Shown: positions 8,351-16,150, counted from the stretch's first letter. The stretch: 64,000 nt of DNA from Actinoplanes sp. TBRC 11911 (GCF_012933445.1 NZ_JABBNC010000011.1:1-64000); one strand, 5' to 3'. Notes: generated by a model from the letters alone, not told the origin. Numbers and translations are program-made.

Positions 8351-9078
8351 ACACATCCGACATCAACGAGACCGGCGAACATGTTGACCTCGCCGGCTAC
8401 CTCATGGAGACGCTCACCGACGAGCAGAAACGCGAGGTCGAGGAGCACCTCGCCGGCTGCGACGAGTGCCGTGCGGAGGTCGATTCACTGCGGGAGTGGA
8501 CGGTGGCCCTAGAGGCAGTACCCGAGGCGATGATGCTGGACGGGCCGCCCGACGGCGGCGACCTGCTCCTGCAGAGAACGCTGCGGCAGATCAGAACCGA
8601 ATCCACCGGGAGGCGTCATCGGCGCACCGCCATGGTCTCCTCAGCCGCCGTCGTCGTAGCGGCGGCGGTGATCGGCGGTGGCGTGTTCGCCGGACGAGCG
8701 ACCGCACCCGAGCCGCCGCAGGCGCAGCCGACGATCGGCGCACCGGTCCAGTCCGAGCCGACCGCGGCGCTCGGGACGAAGGTGGCGACCACGGTCGACG
8801 CCACGACCGGCACCCGGATCAGCGTGTCGATGACGCCGAAGCAGGGCTGGGTGCAGCTCTACGCGGCGATCAACGGCATCCCGGCGGGGGAGAAGTGCCG
8901 CATCGAGGTGGTCGGCAAGGACGGCGCGACGGTGCTGGCCGGCAGCTGGCTGGTGTCCGCGCAGGGCGCGACAGCGGGCACGACGCTCAACGGCAGCGCG
9001 CTGATCGACCCGGCCGACGTCAAGGCGGTCCGGGTCGTCAACGAAGCGGGCAAGCAGTTCACCAGTGTGAATCTGTGA
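8347..9078 (+). CDS. transmembrane zinc-binding anti-sigma factor (RskA-like C-terminus)
   Basis: 243 residues. The cytoplasmic N-terminus holds the zinc anti-sigma motif H34-X3-C38-X2-C41 in EEHLAGCDECRAEV. One transmembrane helix follows (VSSAAVVVAAAVIGGGVFAG, about residues 98-118). The extracellular part contains a domain like the anti-sigma-K C-terminus: ATTGTRISVSMTPKQGWVQL, then IPAGEKCRIEVVGKDG. GTG 8347 overlaps the sigma factor stop. Family knowledge says it binds the ECF sigma factor and releases it after a redox or proteolytic signal; the signal is not known here. Its 3' end overlaps the convergent metallopeptidase gene by 20 bases. Confidence 0.85.
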   Translation: MNTSDINETGEHVDLAGYLMETLTDEQKREVEEHLAGCDECRAEVDSLREWTVALEAVPEAMMLDGPPDGGDLLLQRTLRQIRTESTGRRHRRTAMVSSAAVVVAAAVIGGGVFAGRATAPEPPQAQPTIGAPVQSEPTAALGTKVATTVDATTGTRISVSMTPKQGWVQLYAAINGIPAGEKCRIEVVGKDGATVLAGSWLVSAQGATAGTTLNGSALIDPADVKAVRVVNEAGKQFTSVNL

Positions 9079-10405
9079 GGCAGGCGGCGACACCGGCGGT
9101 GCCGGTGTTCGCCGCCGCATAGCCGGCGCGGAACGCGTCCACCCGGGCGAAACCGGAGGGAACGGCCGCGCCGGCCTGGTCCGCGGCGATCAGCGAATCG
9201 TCGGCGAGCAACTCGGCGACGGCCTCGTCGAGGTCACCGGGCGAAAGTTCGAGGGCCTGATGGTGGGACGGGACGATCGAGCCCGCCCAGAGGCCGGTGA
9301 GGCAGGCGGTGCGCTGGGCCGCCACCAGGCCGGTCAGGGGCAGGCCGCGGGCGTGCTGGACGGACAGGGCCGCCCGTGACACGATTTCGCCGAATGCAGC
9401 GAAATCTCCGGAAATTTCCGACAAGCGGGCCAGATTCAGCGCAACGGAGTTGTCCGACGGGCAGAACCCTACGGCGTAACGGCCTACGCACGCACTGTCC
9501 GTAGTGAACGGTGCCACCGGCGTACCGAAAGCGCTCTTGATCGTGGTTTGCAGATCGTGCAGAGCGGCCGGATCGGACACCGCCAGCGAAGGCCCGGACG
9601 GCCCGTCCTCGGCCGGCGTCACCCGGCGGTTCACCTCGGCCGCGTCGATGCTCTCGCACCGCGGCACCCCGTCGCCGAACCCCAGCTGGAACGCCGTGAC
9701 CCGGTCGAACGCCGTCCCGTGCGCGTCCGGTGACGCCGCCGAGGTGCCGGGCGTGTCGCGGATGAAGAACAGCGTGGACAGGATGTCGTTCAGGCCCGGC
9801 CCGGTGGAGATCTGGAAACGGGGCGAGTGACCCTCCGCCACGTAGCGGAAATAACTGCCCGCGTAGCAGTCGGCCTGCTGCTCACGCACGATCGAACTGG
9901 CCCCCGCGGCGCCGAGTCGCGTCTGGACGGCATGACCCAGCTCGTGCGCCAGCACCGCCACCACCGACATGTCCCCGAAGTCGTGCGCCAGCGTCGGCAG
10001 CAGCACCCCGCGGTCCCACGCGATACTGTCGTCGTTGCCGCAGTAGAACGCGTTCACCAGGCCTTTCGTGCTCTGGCCGCACAGCGAGCCGGTCGAGCTC
10101 CGCGAGTCGAACGAGCTCACGTAGATCACCGGGCGATAACCCGGCAGGACCTTTCCCCAGTACGCCTGTACGTCGTCTACGGCGTCCGCGGCGAGCCGAT
10201 CGATCGGGCCGTTGTCGGTGCCCTGCACGGAAACGTGGGCGGGTGGCACACCGGGGCGCTCGCCGCTGGGCCCCGTCGTGATCGGCAGGCCCGCGACCTC
10301 GGTCGGATTCCATTGCTCTGCCGTCGGCGTACCGGAAATGGTCTTGGTGCAGCCGGCCAGAAGCAGCAGCGCGACCGCCAGGCCGGCCACGTGTTTTGTT
10401 CTCAT
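9059..10405 (-). CDS. lipoprotein zinc metallopeptidase (neutral zinc protease type)
   Basis: 448 residues. A lipoprotein signal peptide ends in the lipobox LLAG-Cys (VALLLLAGCTK), so the protein is lipid-anchored outside the membrane. The catalytic motif HELGH occurs in VVAVLAHELGHAVQTRLG, followed by EQQADCYAGSYFRYVAEG, where the Glu or Asp would supply the third zinc ligand, as in YpfJ-type neutral zinc metallopeptidases. ATG 10405 is chosen because AGGGGAA lies five bases upstream and the signal peptide begins there. It has its own promoter, since a strong terminator (10431-10465) separates it from the upstream lipoprotein gene. Substrate unknown. Confidence 0.8.
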   Translation of the reverse strand: MRTKHVAGLAVALLLLAGCTKTISGTPTAEQWNPTEVAGLPITTGPSGERPGVPPAHVSVQGTDNGPIDRLAADAVDDVQAYWGKVLPGYRPVIYVSSFDSRSSTGSLCGQSTKGLVNAFYCGNDDSIAWDRGVLLPTLAHDFGDMSVVAVLAHELGHAVQTRLGAAGASSIVREQQADCYAGSYFRYVAEGHSPRFQISTGPGLNDILSTLFFIRDTPGTSAASPDAHGTAFDRVTAFQLGFGDGVPRCESIDAAEVNRRVTPAEDGPSGPSLAVSDPAALHDLQTTIKSAFGTPVAPFTTDSACVGRYAVGFCPSDNSVALNLARLSEISGDFAAFGEIVSRAALSVQHARGLPLTGLVAAQRTACLTGLWAGSIVPSHHQALELSPGDLDEAVAELLADDSLIAADQAGAAVPSGFARVDAFRAGYAAANTGTAGVAACLTDSHW

Positions 10406-10430
10406 CGCATTCCCCTGTTCACAAAAAAGA

Positions 10431-10465
10431 GTGGAGGGGTGTGCCCCCCCGGCACACCCCTCCAC
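10431..10465 (-). terminator. intrinsic terminator after the COG4315-type lipoprotein gene
   Basis: A perfect 15-bp inverted repeat (arms 10431-10445 and 10451-10465, GTGGAGGGGTGTGCC and its complement) with a five-base loop. On the minus strand it is followed by TCTTTTTTG, a classic T-tract. It lies 16 bases after the lipoprotein stop codon. Confidence 0.9.
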
Positions 10466-10480
10466 CGACCTGCTCGGATG

Positions 10481-11428
10481 TCAGCCCCCCAGCTTCACCG
10501 AGAAGGCCTTGTTGTCGAAGTTGACGATCTTGCCGGTGGCCTGGATCTGCGACAGGTCCCGCGTGTCCCCGTCGACGATGACCGACTCGCCCTTGCAGCC
10601 CGGCTGGCTCCAGAGCTTGAGGGTGCCCTCCGCGGTGAGCGAGGAGGCCACGCCCTTGCGCGGGAGGTCGATGCACTTGTCACCGGCGATGCCCTGCGAC
10701 GCCCCGTTGTCGCCGAAGTCCTTGTCGTCGAACAGGATCGCGCTGGTCGCCGGCTTGCTCGGGGTGCCGGCGGCGTTGTCGACGCTGACCTCGTCGGTGT
10801 TCGGCATCGCCTTGCCACCGTCCGGGCGCAGACCGAACCAGGTGCCGCCGACGCCCTCGCCGTTGGTGTCGCCCTTCTGGGTGTCCTTGGCGAACCGGTA
10901 CGCCGGCCAGCCCTTGACGGTGACCTGAATCCGGCCGTCCTCGCGCTTGAAGAAGCCGATGTCGCTCTTCTTGATGCCGGCGAAGAAAATCTTGCCGTGG
11001 TCCGCCACGGTGACCGGCGGCCAGGTCTGATCGCAGCCACCGTCGGCGTTGCAGGCCGAGGTCTTGGTGTTCGGCTTGTCCTTGTCGAAGCGGTAGAGCG
11101 TGAGCCGCGCGCCGTTGACGACCACCGGGTTGAGGTTGCCGGCCGAGCTGGCGGTCAGCTGCACCCACTGCTCGGCGACCGGCTCGGTCTGGGCGTCCGC
11201 GACGCCGCCGTTCTTCATCGCCAGGTCGCCGGTGTTCGCCGGCGCGTCGTTCGACTTGGCCGTTCCGGAGAGCAGGTTGAAAGCGGTGTCCGTCGCGGCC
11301 TGCGCCGTCGCCGGGGTTTGCGCCGCCGGCGCCGCGCCCACAGTGGTCGTCCCCTTCGAACACGCGGCCAGTCCGACAGTCGCGGCCGTGACGAGCACGG
11401 CGAGGGACAAAAGGCGCTTCGTACGCAT
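10481..11428 (-). CDS. lipoprotein with COG4315-type secreted repeats
   Basis: 315 residues. The signal peptide ends in VGLAAC, a lipobox, followed by a low-complexity Ala/Thr/Gln linker. Two repeats of the COG4315/Lipoprotein_15 type are seen: LTLYRFDKDKP, then CNADGGCDQTWPPV, and later WPAYRFAKDTQKGDTNGEG, then GGTWFGLRPDGG. The C-terminal 90 residues (from SAILFDDKDFG) contain two more cysteines and are unlike the repeats. Some members of this family are linked to electron transfer or metal handling, but no function is established. ATG 11428 is preferred because AGGAG lies seven bases upstream. A strong terminator follows. Confidence 0.8.
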   Translation of the reverse strand: MRTKRLLSLAVLVTAATVGLAACSKGTTTVGAAPAAQTPATAQAATDTAFNLLSGTAKSNDAPANTGDLAMKNGGVADAQTEPVAEQWVQLTASSAGNLNPVVVNGARLTLYRFDKDKPNTKTSACNADGGCDQTWPPVTVADHGKIFFAGIKKSDIGFFKREDGRIQVTVKGWPAYRFAKDTQKGDTNGEGVGGTWFGLRPDGGKAMPNTDEVSVDNAAGTPSKPATSAILFDDKDFGDNGASQGIAGDKCIDLPRKGVASSLTAEGTLKLWSQPGCKGESVIVDGDTRDLSQIQATGKIVNFDNKAFSVKLGG

Positions 11429-11520
11429 CGTTTTCTCCTGATTCATGCGGCTCCGGGTGTTTTCCGGTGGCCGTTCGCGATGCACACGTGACGCCCTCGA
11501 GATCGGTTCAGGGCTGGTTC

Positions 11521-11550
11521 GCTCAGGGGGCCTCCGCGGGCCCCCTGAGC
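11521..11550 (-). terminator. hairpin terminator after the SDR gene
   Basis: A perfect 12-bp stem, GCTCAGGGGGCC at 11521-11532 and its complement at 11539-11550, with a six-base loop, 18 bases past the SDR stop codon. No T-tract follows, which is common for actinobacterial terminators. The same 12-mer opens the hairpin after tRNA-Val. Confidence 0.65.
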
Positions 11551-11568
11551 TGGCGATTGCGTTATGGA

Positions 11569-12411
11569 TCACACGGGGATGTCGACCGGATACTTCGCTC
11601 CGTACGCGGCCGAGCTGCTCAGCTCCGCCCACTTGAGAGCCTCGGCAAGGCGGCGTTGTTCGAACTCGACCGCCATGCGCGCCGCGTTCGCGCCCAGCGG
11701 CAGATGCGTCGGGAGGTGCCCGGACTTCACCACCCGCACCAGGATCTCGGCGCCGCGCTCCGGGTCGGCCTGGGTCATGTTCGCGTCGCCGAGGCGCCGG
11801 GCCATCGCGCCCACCGTCGCGTCGTACTCCGGCGGGATGTCGTGGACCCGCATCGACGAGCCCGACCAGTCGGTGGCGAACCCGCCCGGCTCGACCACCA
11901 TCGTGCGGATGCCGAACGGCGCGGTCTCCGCCGCCAGCACCCGGGTGAAGCCGTCGACGGCGAACTTCGACGCCTGGTACGAGCCGAGCCCGGGCTGACC
12001 GCCGACCCGGGCGCCGATCGAGGTGAACTGGACGATCGTGCCGCCGTGCTGCGCCTTCATGACCGGAAGCACGGCGCGGGTCACGTGGTAGACGCCCCAG
12101 AAGTTCGTCTCGAACTGCGTCCGGAAGTCGTCCATCGTCTCGATCGGACCGAGGTTGGCGTAGCCGGCGTTGTTGACCACGACGTCGATGCCGCCGAAGC
12201 GCTCGATGGCGGCGGCGACAGCGCTTTCCGCCTGGTCGGCGCGGGTCACGTCGAGCTCCGCCGGCAGGATGCCGTCGCCGAAGCGGGCGACCAGATCGTC
12301 GAGCTCGGACGGCTTGCGCGCGGTGGCGACGACTCGATCACCCGCCTGCAGGGCAGCGATTGCTAACGCGCGGCCCAGGCCGCGCGACGTACCGGTGATG
12401 AACCAAATCAT
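11569..12411 (-). CDS. short-chain dehydrogenase/reductase (SDR)
   Basis: 280 residues, a classical SDR. The nucleotide-binding motif TGTSRGLG is at residues 6-13, NNAGYANLG at the end of strand 4, and the catalytic Tyr-X3-Lys in LGSYQASKFAVDGF with an upstream serine in QFTSIGA. These enzymes oxidise or reduce alcohols and ketones with NAD(P); the substrate is not evident. It is transcribed divergently from the TetR gene at 12471, with a dyad-symmetric sequence between them, so the TetR protein is the likely repressor of this gene (inference from layout). Confidence 0.87.
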   Translation of the reverse strand: MIWFITGTSRGLGRALAIAALQAGDRVVATARKPSELDDLVARFGDGILPAELDVTRADQAESAVAAAIERFGGIDVVVNNAGYANLGPIETMDDFRTQFETNFWGVYHVTRAVLPVMKAQHGGTIVQFTSIGARVGGQPGLGSYQASKFAVDGFTRVLAAETAPFGIRTMVVEPGGFATDWSGSSMRVHDIPPEYDATVGAMARRLGDANMTQADPERGAEILVRVVKSGHLPTHLPLGANAARMAVEFEQRRLAEALKWAELSSSAAYGAKYPVDIPV

Positions 12412-12428
12412 GGCCCTAGTAAAACCCT

Positions 12429-12447
12429 GTTTCGTTATTATCGCAAC
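12429..12447. promoter_or_regulatory. candidate TetR operator between the divergent SDR and TetR genes
   Basis: GTTTCGTTATTATCGCAAC is a 19-bp dyad with seven of nine pairs matched, in an AT-rich patch inside the 59-base divergent gap. A second, wider inverted pair (AACCCT at 12423-12428 and AGGGTT at 12459-12464) flanks it. The position would let one bound protein control both genes. Confidence 0.4.
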
Positions 12448-12470
12448 CTCGTTGTGTTAGGGTTGGGGGC

Positions 12471-13214
12471 GTGCAGAGAGCTCGTAGCGTCGAGGCAAAA
12501 CAGCAGCGTGAGCGCGCGATTCTGGATGCCGCGCGGGAGTTGGCCGAGGCCCGGACTGTCCGGGAGGTCACACTGACCGACGTGGCCGCGGCGGTCGGCA
12601 TGCACAAATCGGCTATGTTGCGATATTTCGAGACGAGGGAGCAGATATTCCTCGCGCTGACGGCGGAGGCGTGGGTGGAGTGGTCGGCCTGGATCCGAGG
12701 GAATCTGGAGGCCGGTGACGGGCGCGATCGAGGCGCTGGTCAAGGGCGTGATCAAGGCGCTGGTCAAGGGCGTGATCAAGGCGCTGGTCAAGGGCGTGAT
12801 CAAGGCGCTGGTGACGGGCGCGATCGAGGCGCGCACGCGGCCGCCGTGATCGCCCGCTCGCTGGCCGCCCGCCCCCTCTTCTGTGACCTGCTCGCGCACG
12901 CCGCGATGAACCTCGAACGCAACGTCTCGCTGGAGACCGCCTACGCCTACAAAACCTCCACCTTGGAGCAGGTCCTCCTGGTCACCGACCATCTCCGCGG
13001 GTTGCTCGACCTGACCGTGCAGCAGACCCGCGACCTGGTCGGCACGGCCACGAGCATGGCCGGCGCGTTTTGGCAGATGTCCGCCACGCCCGGCAGCCAG
13101 CTCGAGCAGATGTACACCGAACATCCGGACATCGCCCACGCCAACGTCGAGGTCGAGCCCCGGCTGACCCGCATCCTGACCGCGTTGATCGCCGGGATGC
13201 GCGTCAATCCCTGA
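12471..13214 (+). CDS. TetR family regulator with an internal octapeptide repeat
   Basis: 247 residues. The N-terminal DNA-binding domain is typical: QQRERAILDAARELAEA, then the helix-turn-helix VTLTDVAAAVGMHKSAMLRY. The ligand domain runs from about residue 122 (IARSLAARPLFCDLLAHAAM) to the end. Between them, residues 82-121 are five copies of an eight-residue unit (GDGRDRGA, three of GQGRDQGA, GDGRDRGA) that normal TetR proteins lack. The insertion keeps the frame, so the gene is probably functional, with a flexible charged linker between DNA-binding and sensor domains. A TAGGGT hexamer ends seven bases before GTG 12471, so the mRNA may be leaderless. Confidence 0.8.
   Translation: MQRARSVEAKQQRERAILDAARELAEARTVREVTLTDVAAAVGMHKSAMLRYFETREQIFLALTAEAWVEWSAWIRGNLEAGDGRDRGAGQGRDQGAGQGRDQGAGQGRDQGAGDGRDRGAHAAAVIARSLAARPLFCDLLAHAAMNLERNVSLETAYAYKTSTLEQVLLVTDHLRGLLDLTVQQTRDLVGTATSMAGAFWQMSATPGSQLEQMYTEHPDIAHANVEVEPRLTRILTALIAGMRVNP
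12714..12833 (+). repeat. five tandem copies of a 24-bp unit inside the TetR gene
   Basis: Units start at 12714, 12738, 12762, 12786 and 12810. The three inner units are identical; the two outer ones share a variant that differs at three positions and differ from each other only at the last base. The length is a multiple of three, so copy-number change keeps the reading frame. Confidence 0.9.
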
Positions 13215-13316
13215 GCAGCGTCCGCGCGGCCGACGATGCCGTACGCGCCAGTAACAACTGATAGCACCCGCGCCGTCGTAGTCTGCGCGATGATCGATGT
13301 TGAGGAGGGTTTCACC

Positions 13317-13718
13317 GTGACCGAGGTATTCGACACCCGCACGCTGGCCGAGGCGCCGGTGATCAGCGCGCCGGACGGCTCCGCGGTGCGTCCGCTCTGC
13401 GTGCTCCCGGGCGCGGGCAGCTTCGCGCACTTCCGGCTGGAGCCGGGCGAGATCGCGAAGGCCGTCGTGCACGCCACGGTCCAGGAGATCTGGTTCGTCG
13501 TGGCCGGCGACGGCAGGATGTGGCGTCGCCAGGAGGGCCGGGAGGACGAAGTGGACCTCCGTCCCGGCGTCTGCCTGACGATCCCGCTGGGCACCGAGTT
13601 CCAGTTCCGTTCCGGCACGGTGGCGCTGGAGGTCGTCGCCGCCACCATGCCCCCGTGGCCGGTGGAGAGCGACGACGAGGCCCGCCCGGCGCGCGGCCCG
13701 TGGCAGCCCACCTTCTGA
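13317..13718 (+). CDS. cupin-domain protein
   Basis: 133 residues, one beta-barrel cupin domain. Motif 1 is recognisable in ATVQEIWFVVAGDGRMWR and motif 2 in LRPGVCLTIPLGTEFQFRSG. Only some of the usual metal-binding His residues are present (Glu in QEIW; no clear HXH), so metal binding is uncertain. GTG 13317 is chosen because GAGGAGGG lies seven bases upstream; the frame is open to 13236. Such small cupins may be sugar-binding or regulatory proteins; no specific role can be given. Confidence 0.75.
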   Translation: MTEVFDTRTLAEAPVISAPDGSAVRPLCVLPGAGSFAHFRLEPGEIAKAVVHATVQEIWFVVAGDGRMWRRQEGREDEVDLRPGVCLTIPLGTEFQFRSGTVALEVVAATMPPWPVESDDEARPARGPWQPTF

Positions 13719-13722
13719 GAGC

Positions 13723-13751
13723 TTGACACCGATCAATCGAAAGGTTTCGAT
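13723..13751 (+). promoter_or_regulatory. promoter and operator of the GH3 gene
   Basis: TTGACA (13723-13728), a 17-base spacer and TTCGAT (13746-13751) form a promoter whose start would fall at about 13758, the GTG start codon itself. A perfect inverted repeat, ATCGAAA-GG-TTTCGAT (13736-13751), covers the -10 element, as expected for a repressor operator of the LacI or similar type. Confidence 0.5.
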
Positions 13752-13757
13752 GGTTTC

Positions 13758-15431
13758 GTGAAGCGGGCCTTGGCGTTCCTGGCGGTGGCGATCGTGTCGA
13801 CGGCCGGGTGGAGTCCGCCCGCCCAGGCCGGCCCCACGCCCGCCCAGGCCGGCCCCACGCGCACGATGACGTTGGCCGAGAAGGTCGGCCAGATGATCGT
13901 CGGCTACGTGTACGGCGAGAACGGCACCACGGTGAGCGCGGCCGACGCGGCGTCGAACCAGGCGATGTACCAGGTGGACACCGGTGCCGAGGCCGTCGCG
14001 AAATATCACCTGGGCGGCGTCATCTACTTCACCTGGAGCCACAACCTCACCAGCCCGCCGCAGATCGCCGCGCTCTCCAACAGCCTGCAGCACGCCGCGA
14101 TGGCCGACACCGGCATCCCGCTGCAGATCAGCACCGATCAGGAAGGCGGCATCGTCAACCGGATCGGCGCGCCGCTGGCCGTCTCGCCGGGCAACATGGC
14201 GATCGGGGCGACGTTCGATCCGCGTACGGCGTACGACGCGGCCAAGGTCAGCGGCACCGAACTCAAGGCGCTCGGCATCAACGTCGTGGACGCGCCCGTG
14301 GTGGACGTCAACACGAATGCGCTGAACAGCGCCGACGGCGTACGGGCGTTCGGCGACCGGACCGCCCAGGTCTCGCTGTTCGGCGTCGCGGCCGAACGCG
14401 GCTACCACGCGGCCGGCATCGGCACCCAGGCCAAGCATTTCCCCGGCCTCGGCGACACCACGGTGAACACCGACAACGGCATCGCGATCACCAACGAGAC
14501 CCGCCGGCAGATCATGGACACGCACGTGCCGCCGTTCCGCGCCGCGATCGCCGCCGGAGCGCAGAGCATCATGGCCGCGCACATCGTCGCGCCCGCGCTC
14601 GACCCCTCCGGCAAGCCGGCCAGCATGTCCGAGCCGATCGTCACCGGCCTGCTGCGCGACACGCTGCACTACCACGGCGTGGTCATCACGGACGCGCTCG
14701 AGGCCGCGGCACTCGACGAGTACAGCAACGAGCAGATCGTGCTGGACGCGGTCAACGCCGGCGTCGATCAGCTACTCATGCCCCGCAACGTGCCCGGCGC
14801 GATCCAGGCGCTGATCGACGCGGTACACACCGGCGCGATCAGCGAGCGGCGCATCGACCAGTCCGTCCGGCGCATCCTCAAGACCAAGACCTATTCCCCG
14901 TACGTCTCGGAGCCGCCGGTCGTGGGTGGCCCGGCGCACCAGTCGACGATGTCGCGGATCGCCGCCAAGTCGATCACCGCCCTGCGCAGTGCCGCCCTGC
15001 CCCTGCGCGACGATCAGCAGGTACTGGTCACGGGCTGGGGCGTGTCGACGACGACCACGCTGGCGGCCGCGCTCGGCGCCACCCGCCTGTACACCGGCTC
15101 GCCGTCCGACGCGTTGATCCAGCAGGCGGTGGCGGCCGCGCAGACCGCCGACGTCACGGTCGTCACGACGTACAACGCCTGGGCCGACCTGACTCAGCAG
15201 AAGCTGGTCAACGCCTTGCTCGCCACCGGCAAGCCGATCGTGGTCGCGGCCGTCGGCGGCCCGTACGACATCGCCTCCTTCCCGTCGGCCACGACCTACC
15301 TGTGCGCGTACGGATATCAGCCCCCGTCCCTCACCGCGCTCGCCGACGTCCTGCTCGGACACACCCGCCCCCAGGGCCGTCTCCCGGTCACGATCAAAGG
15401 CCTTTTCCCGTACGGCTCCGGATTGCGCTAG
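13758..15431 (+). CDS. secreted glycoside hydrolase family 3 (beta-N-acetylhexosaminidase-like)
   Basis: 557 residues. A signal peptide (LAFLAVAIVSTAGWSPPAQA) is followed by the GH3 N-terminal barrel: STDQEGGIVNRIGAP, KHFPGLGDTT (Lys226, His227), MAAHIVAPALDP, and the nucleophile Asp312 in VVITDALEAAAL. The Arg/Lys-His substrate-binding elements match the NagZ/LpqI branch that removes N-acetylglucosamine from cell-wall or chitin fragments. The Asp-Ser-His triplet that supplies the acid/base in NagZ is not seen after KHFPG; NTDNG stands there instead. A smaller C-terminal domain follows from about residue 395. The mature N-terminus contains a 21-bp direct duplication (13818-13838 and 13839-13859) encoding PAQAGPT twice. 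Translation may be leaderless. Confidence 0.82.
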   Translation: MKRALAFLAVAIVSTAGWSPPAQAGPTPAQAGPTRTMTLAEKVGQMIVGYVYGENGTTVSAADAASNQAMYQVDTGAEAVAKYHLGGVIYFTWSHNLTSPPQIAALSNSLQHAAMADTGIPLQISTDQEGGIVNRIGAPLAVSPGNMAIGATFDPRTAYDAAKVSGTELKALGINVVDAPVVDVNTNALNSADGVRAFGDRTAQVSLFGVAAERGYHAAGIGTQAKHFPGLGDTTVNTDNGIAITNETRRQIMDTHVPPFRAAIAAGAQSIMAAHIVAPALDPSGKPASMSEPIVTGLLRDTLHYHGVVITDALEAAALDEYSNEQIVLDAVNAGVDQLLMPRNVPGAIQALIDAVHTGAISERRIDQSVRRILKTKTYSPYVSEPPVVGGPAHQSTMSRIAAKSITALRSAALPLRDDQQVLVTGWGVSTTTTLAAALGATRLYTGSPSDALIQQAVAAAQTADVTVVTTYNAWADLTQQKLVNALLATGKPIVVAAVGGPYDIASFPSATTYLCAYGYQPPSLTALADVLLGHTRPQGRLPVTIKGLFPYGSGLR

Positions 15432-15449
15432 CCCGCTAACGTTCGGCGC

Positions 15450-16127
15450 GTGCCGCTGACCGTTCCGACGCACCCGGCCGCGGTGTTGCCGCTCAAGCTG
15501 TGGCGGCCCGGGTGGTTCGACGGCGTGGCGCTGGTGCTCGGCTCGATGGTGCCCGACCTCGGCTACGCGTTCGACGGCGTCGACCTCGACCTGTACCACT
15601 TCGCCCACTCCTGGCCGGGCCTGCTCGGCTGGTCGCTGCCACTGACCCTGATCGGTGCCGCCCTCATCCGGCGCGCGGCCCCGGCCGTGGCGGCCCATCT
15701 GCCCGGCGCCGCACGAGACTTCGCCGTCCTCGGCACGTCCCGCCCGGCCTGGTGGGTGACGATCCTGTCCACGTTGATCGGCGCCGCGAGCCACCTGGTG
15801 CTCGATGACTTGGAGGCGTTGTCGCCGGTCGGCGAGTGGGCGGGTCATGTGGCCGGCTTCGTCTCGCTACCGCTGCTGATCGCCACGATCCTGCGGCGGC
15901 GCCTGCTGGTGCGCTGGCACGGGCCGCCACCCGCACCGCCACCGCGGTCGAGGACGTTCTGGCCGCTGGCACTGGCCATCACCGTCGTCGGCCTGGCGTC
16001 GATCCCGTTCCTGCCCGGCCGCTTCCTGGTGCACACCTCCGGGATACGTGCGCTGACCGCGCTCGGCATCGGCCTGCTGGTGGCAAGTCTGCTGACGACA
16101 CCGGGCGCGCGAATCCTGCGGCGCTGA
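15450..16127 (+). CDS. DUF4184 integral membrane protein
   Basis: 225 residues beginning PLTVPTHPAAVLPLKLW, the signature N-terminus of DUF4184, with a conserved GSMVPDLGYAF and a mid-protein ASHLVLDDLEAL that carries His and Asp. About five hydrophobic segments are seen, including LIGAALIRRA and FVSLPLLIATILRRRLLVRW. The family resembles membrane-bound metal-dependent hydrolases of the YdjM type, but no reaction is known. GTG 15450 begins 18 bases after the GH3 stop, so it may be co-transcribed with that gene. Confidence 0.75.
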   Translation: MPLTVPTHPAAVLPLKLWRPGWFDGVALVLGSMVPDLGYAFDGVDLDLYHFAHSWPGLLGWSLPLTLIGAALIRRAAPAVAAHLPGAARDFAVLGTSRPAWWVTILSTLIGAASHLVLDDLEALSPVGEWAGHVAGFVSLPLLIATILRRRLLVRWHGPPPAPPPRSRTFWPLALAITVVGLASIPFLPGRFLVHTSGIRALTALGIGLLVASLLTTPGARILRR

Positions 16128-16150
16128 TTTCCCCCGGTGGTGGCCAGGGG

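Noticed and set aside
12714..12833. The tandem 24-bp repeats as a CRISPR array
   Set aside because: Units abut with no spacers, lie inside a coding frame, and no cas gene is near.
12438..14675. A 745-codon minus-strand frame across the TetR, cupin and GH3 genes
   Set aside because: It crosses three well-supported genes and has Arg/Gly-rich filler composition.
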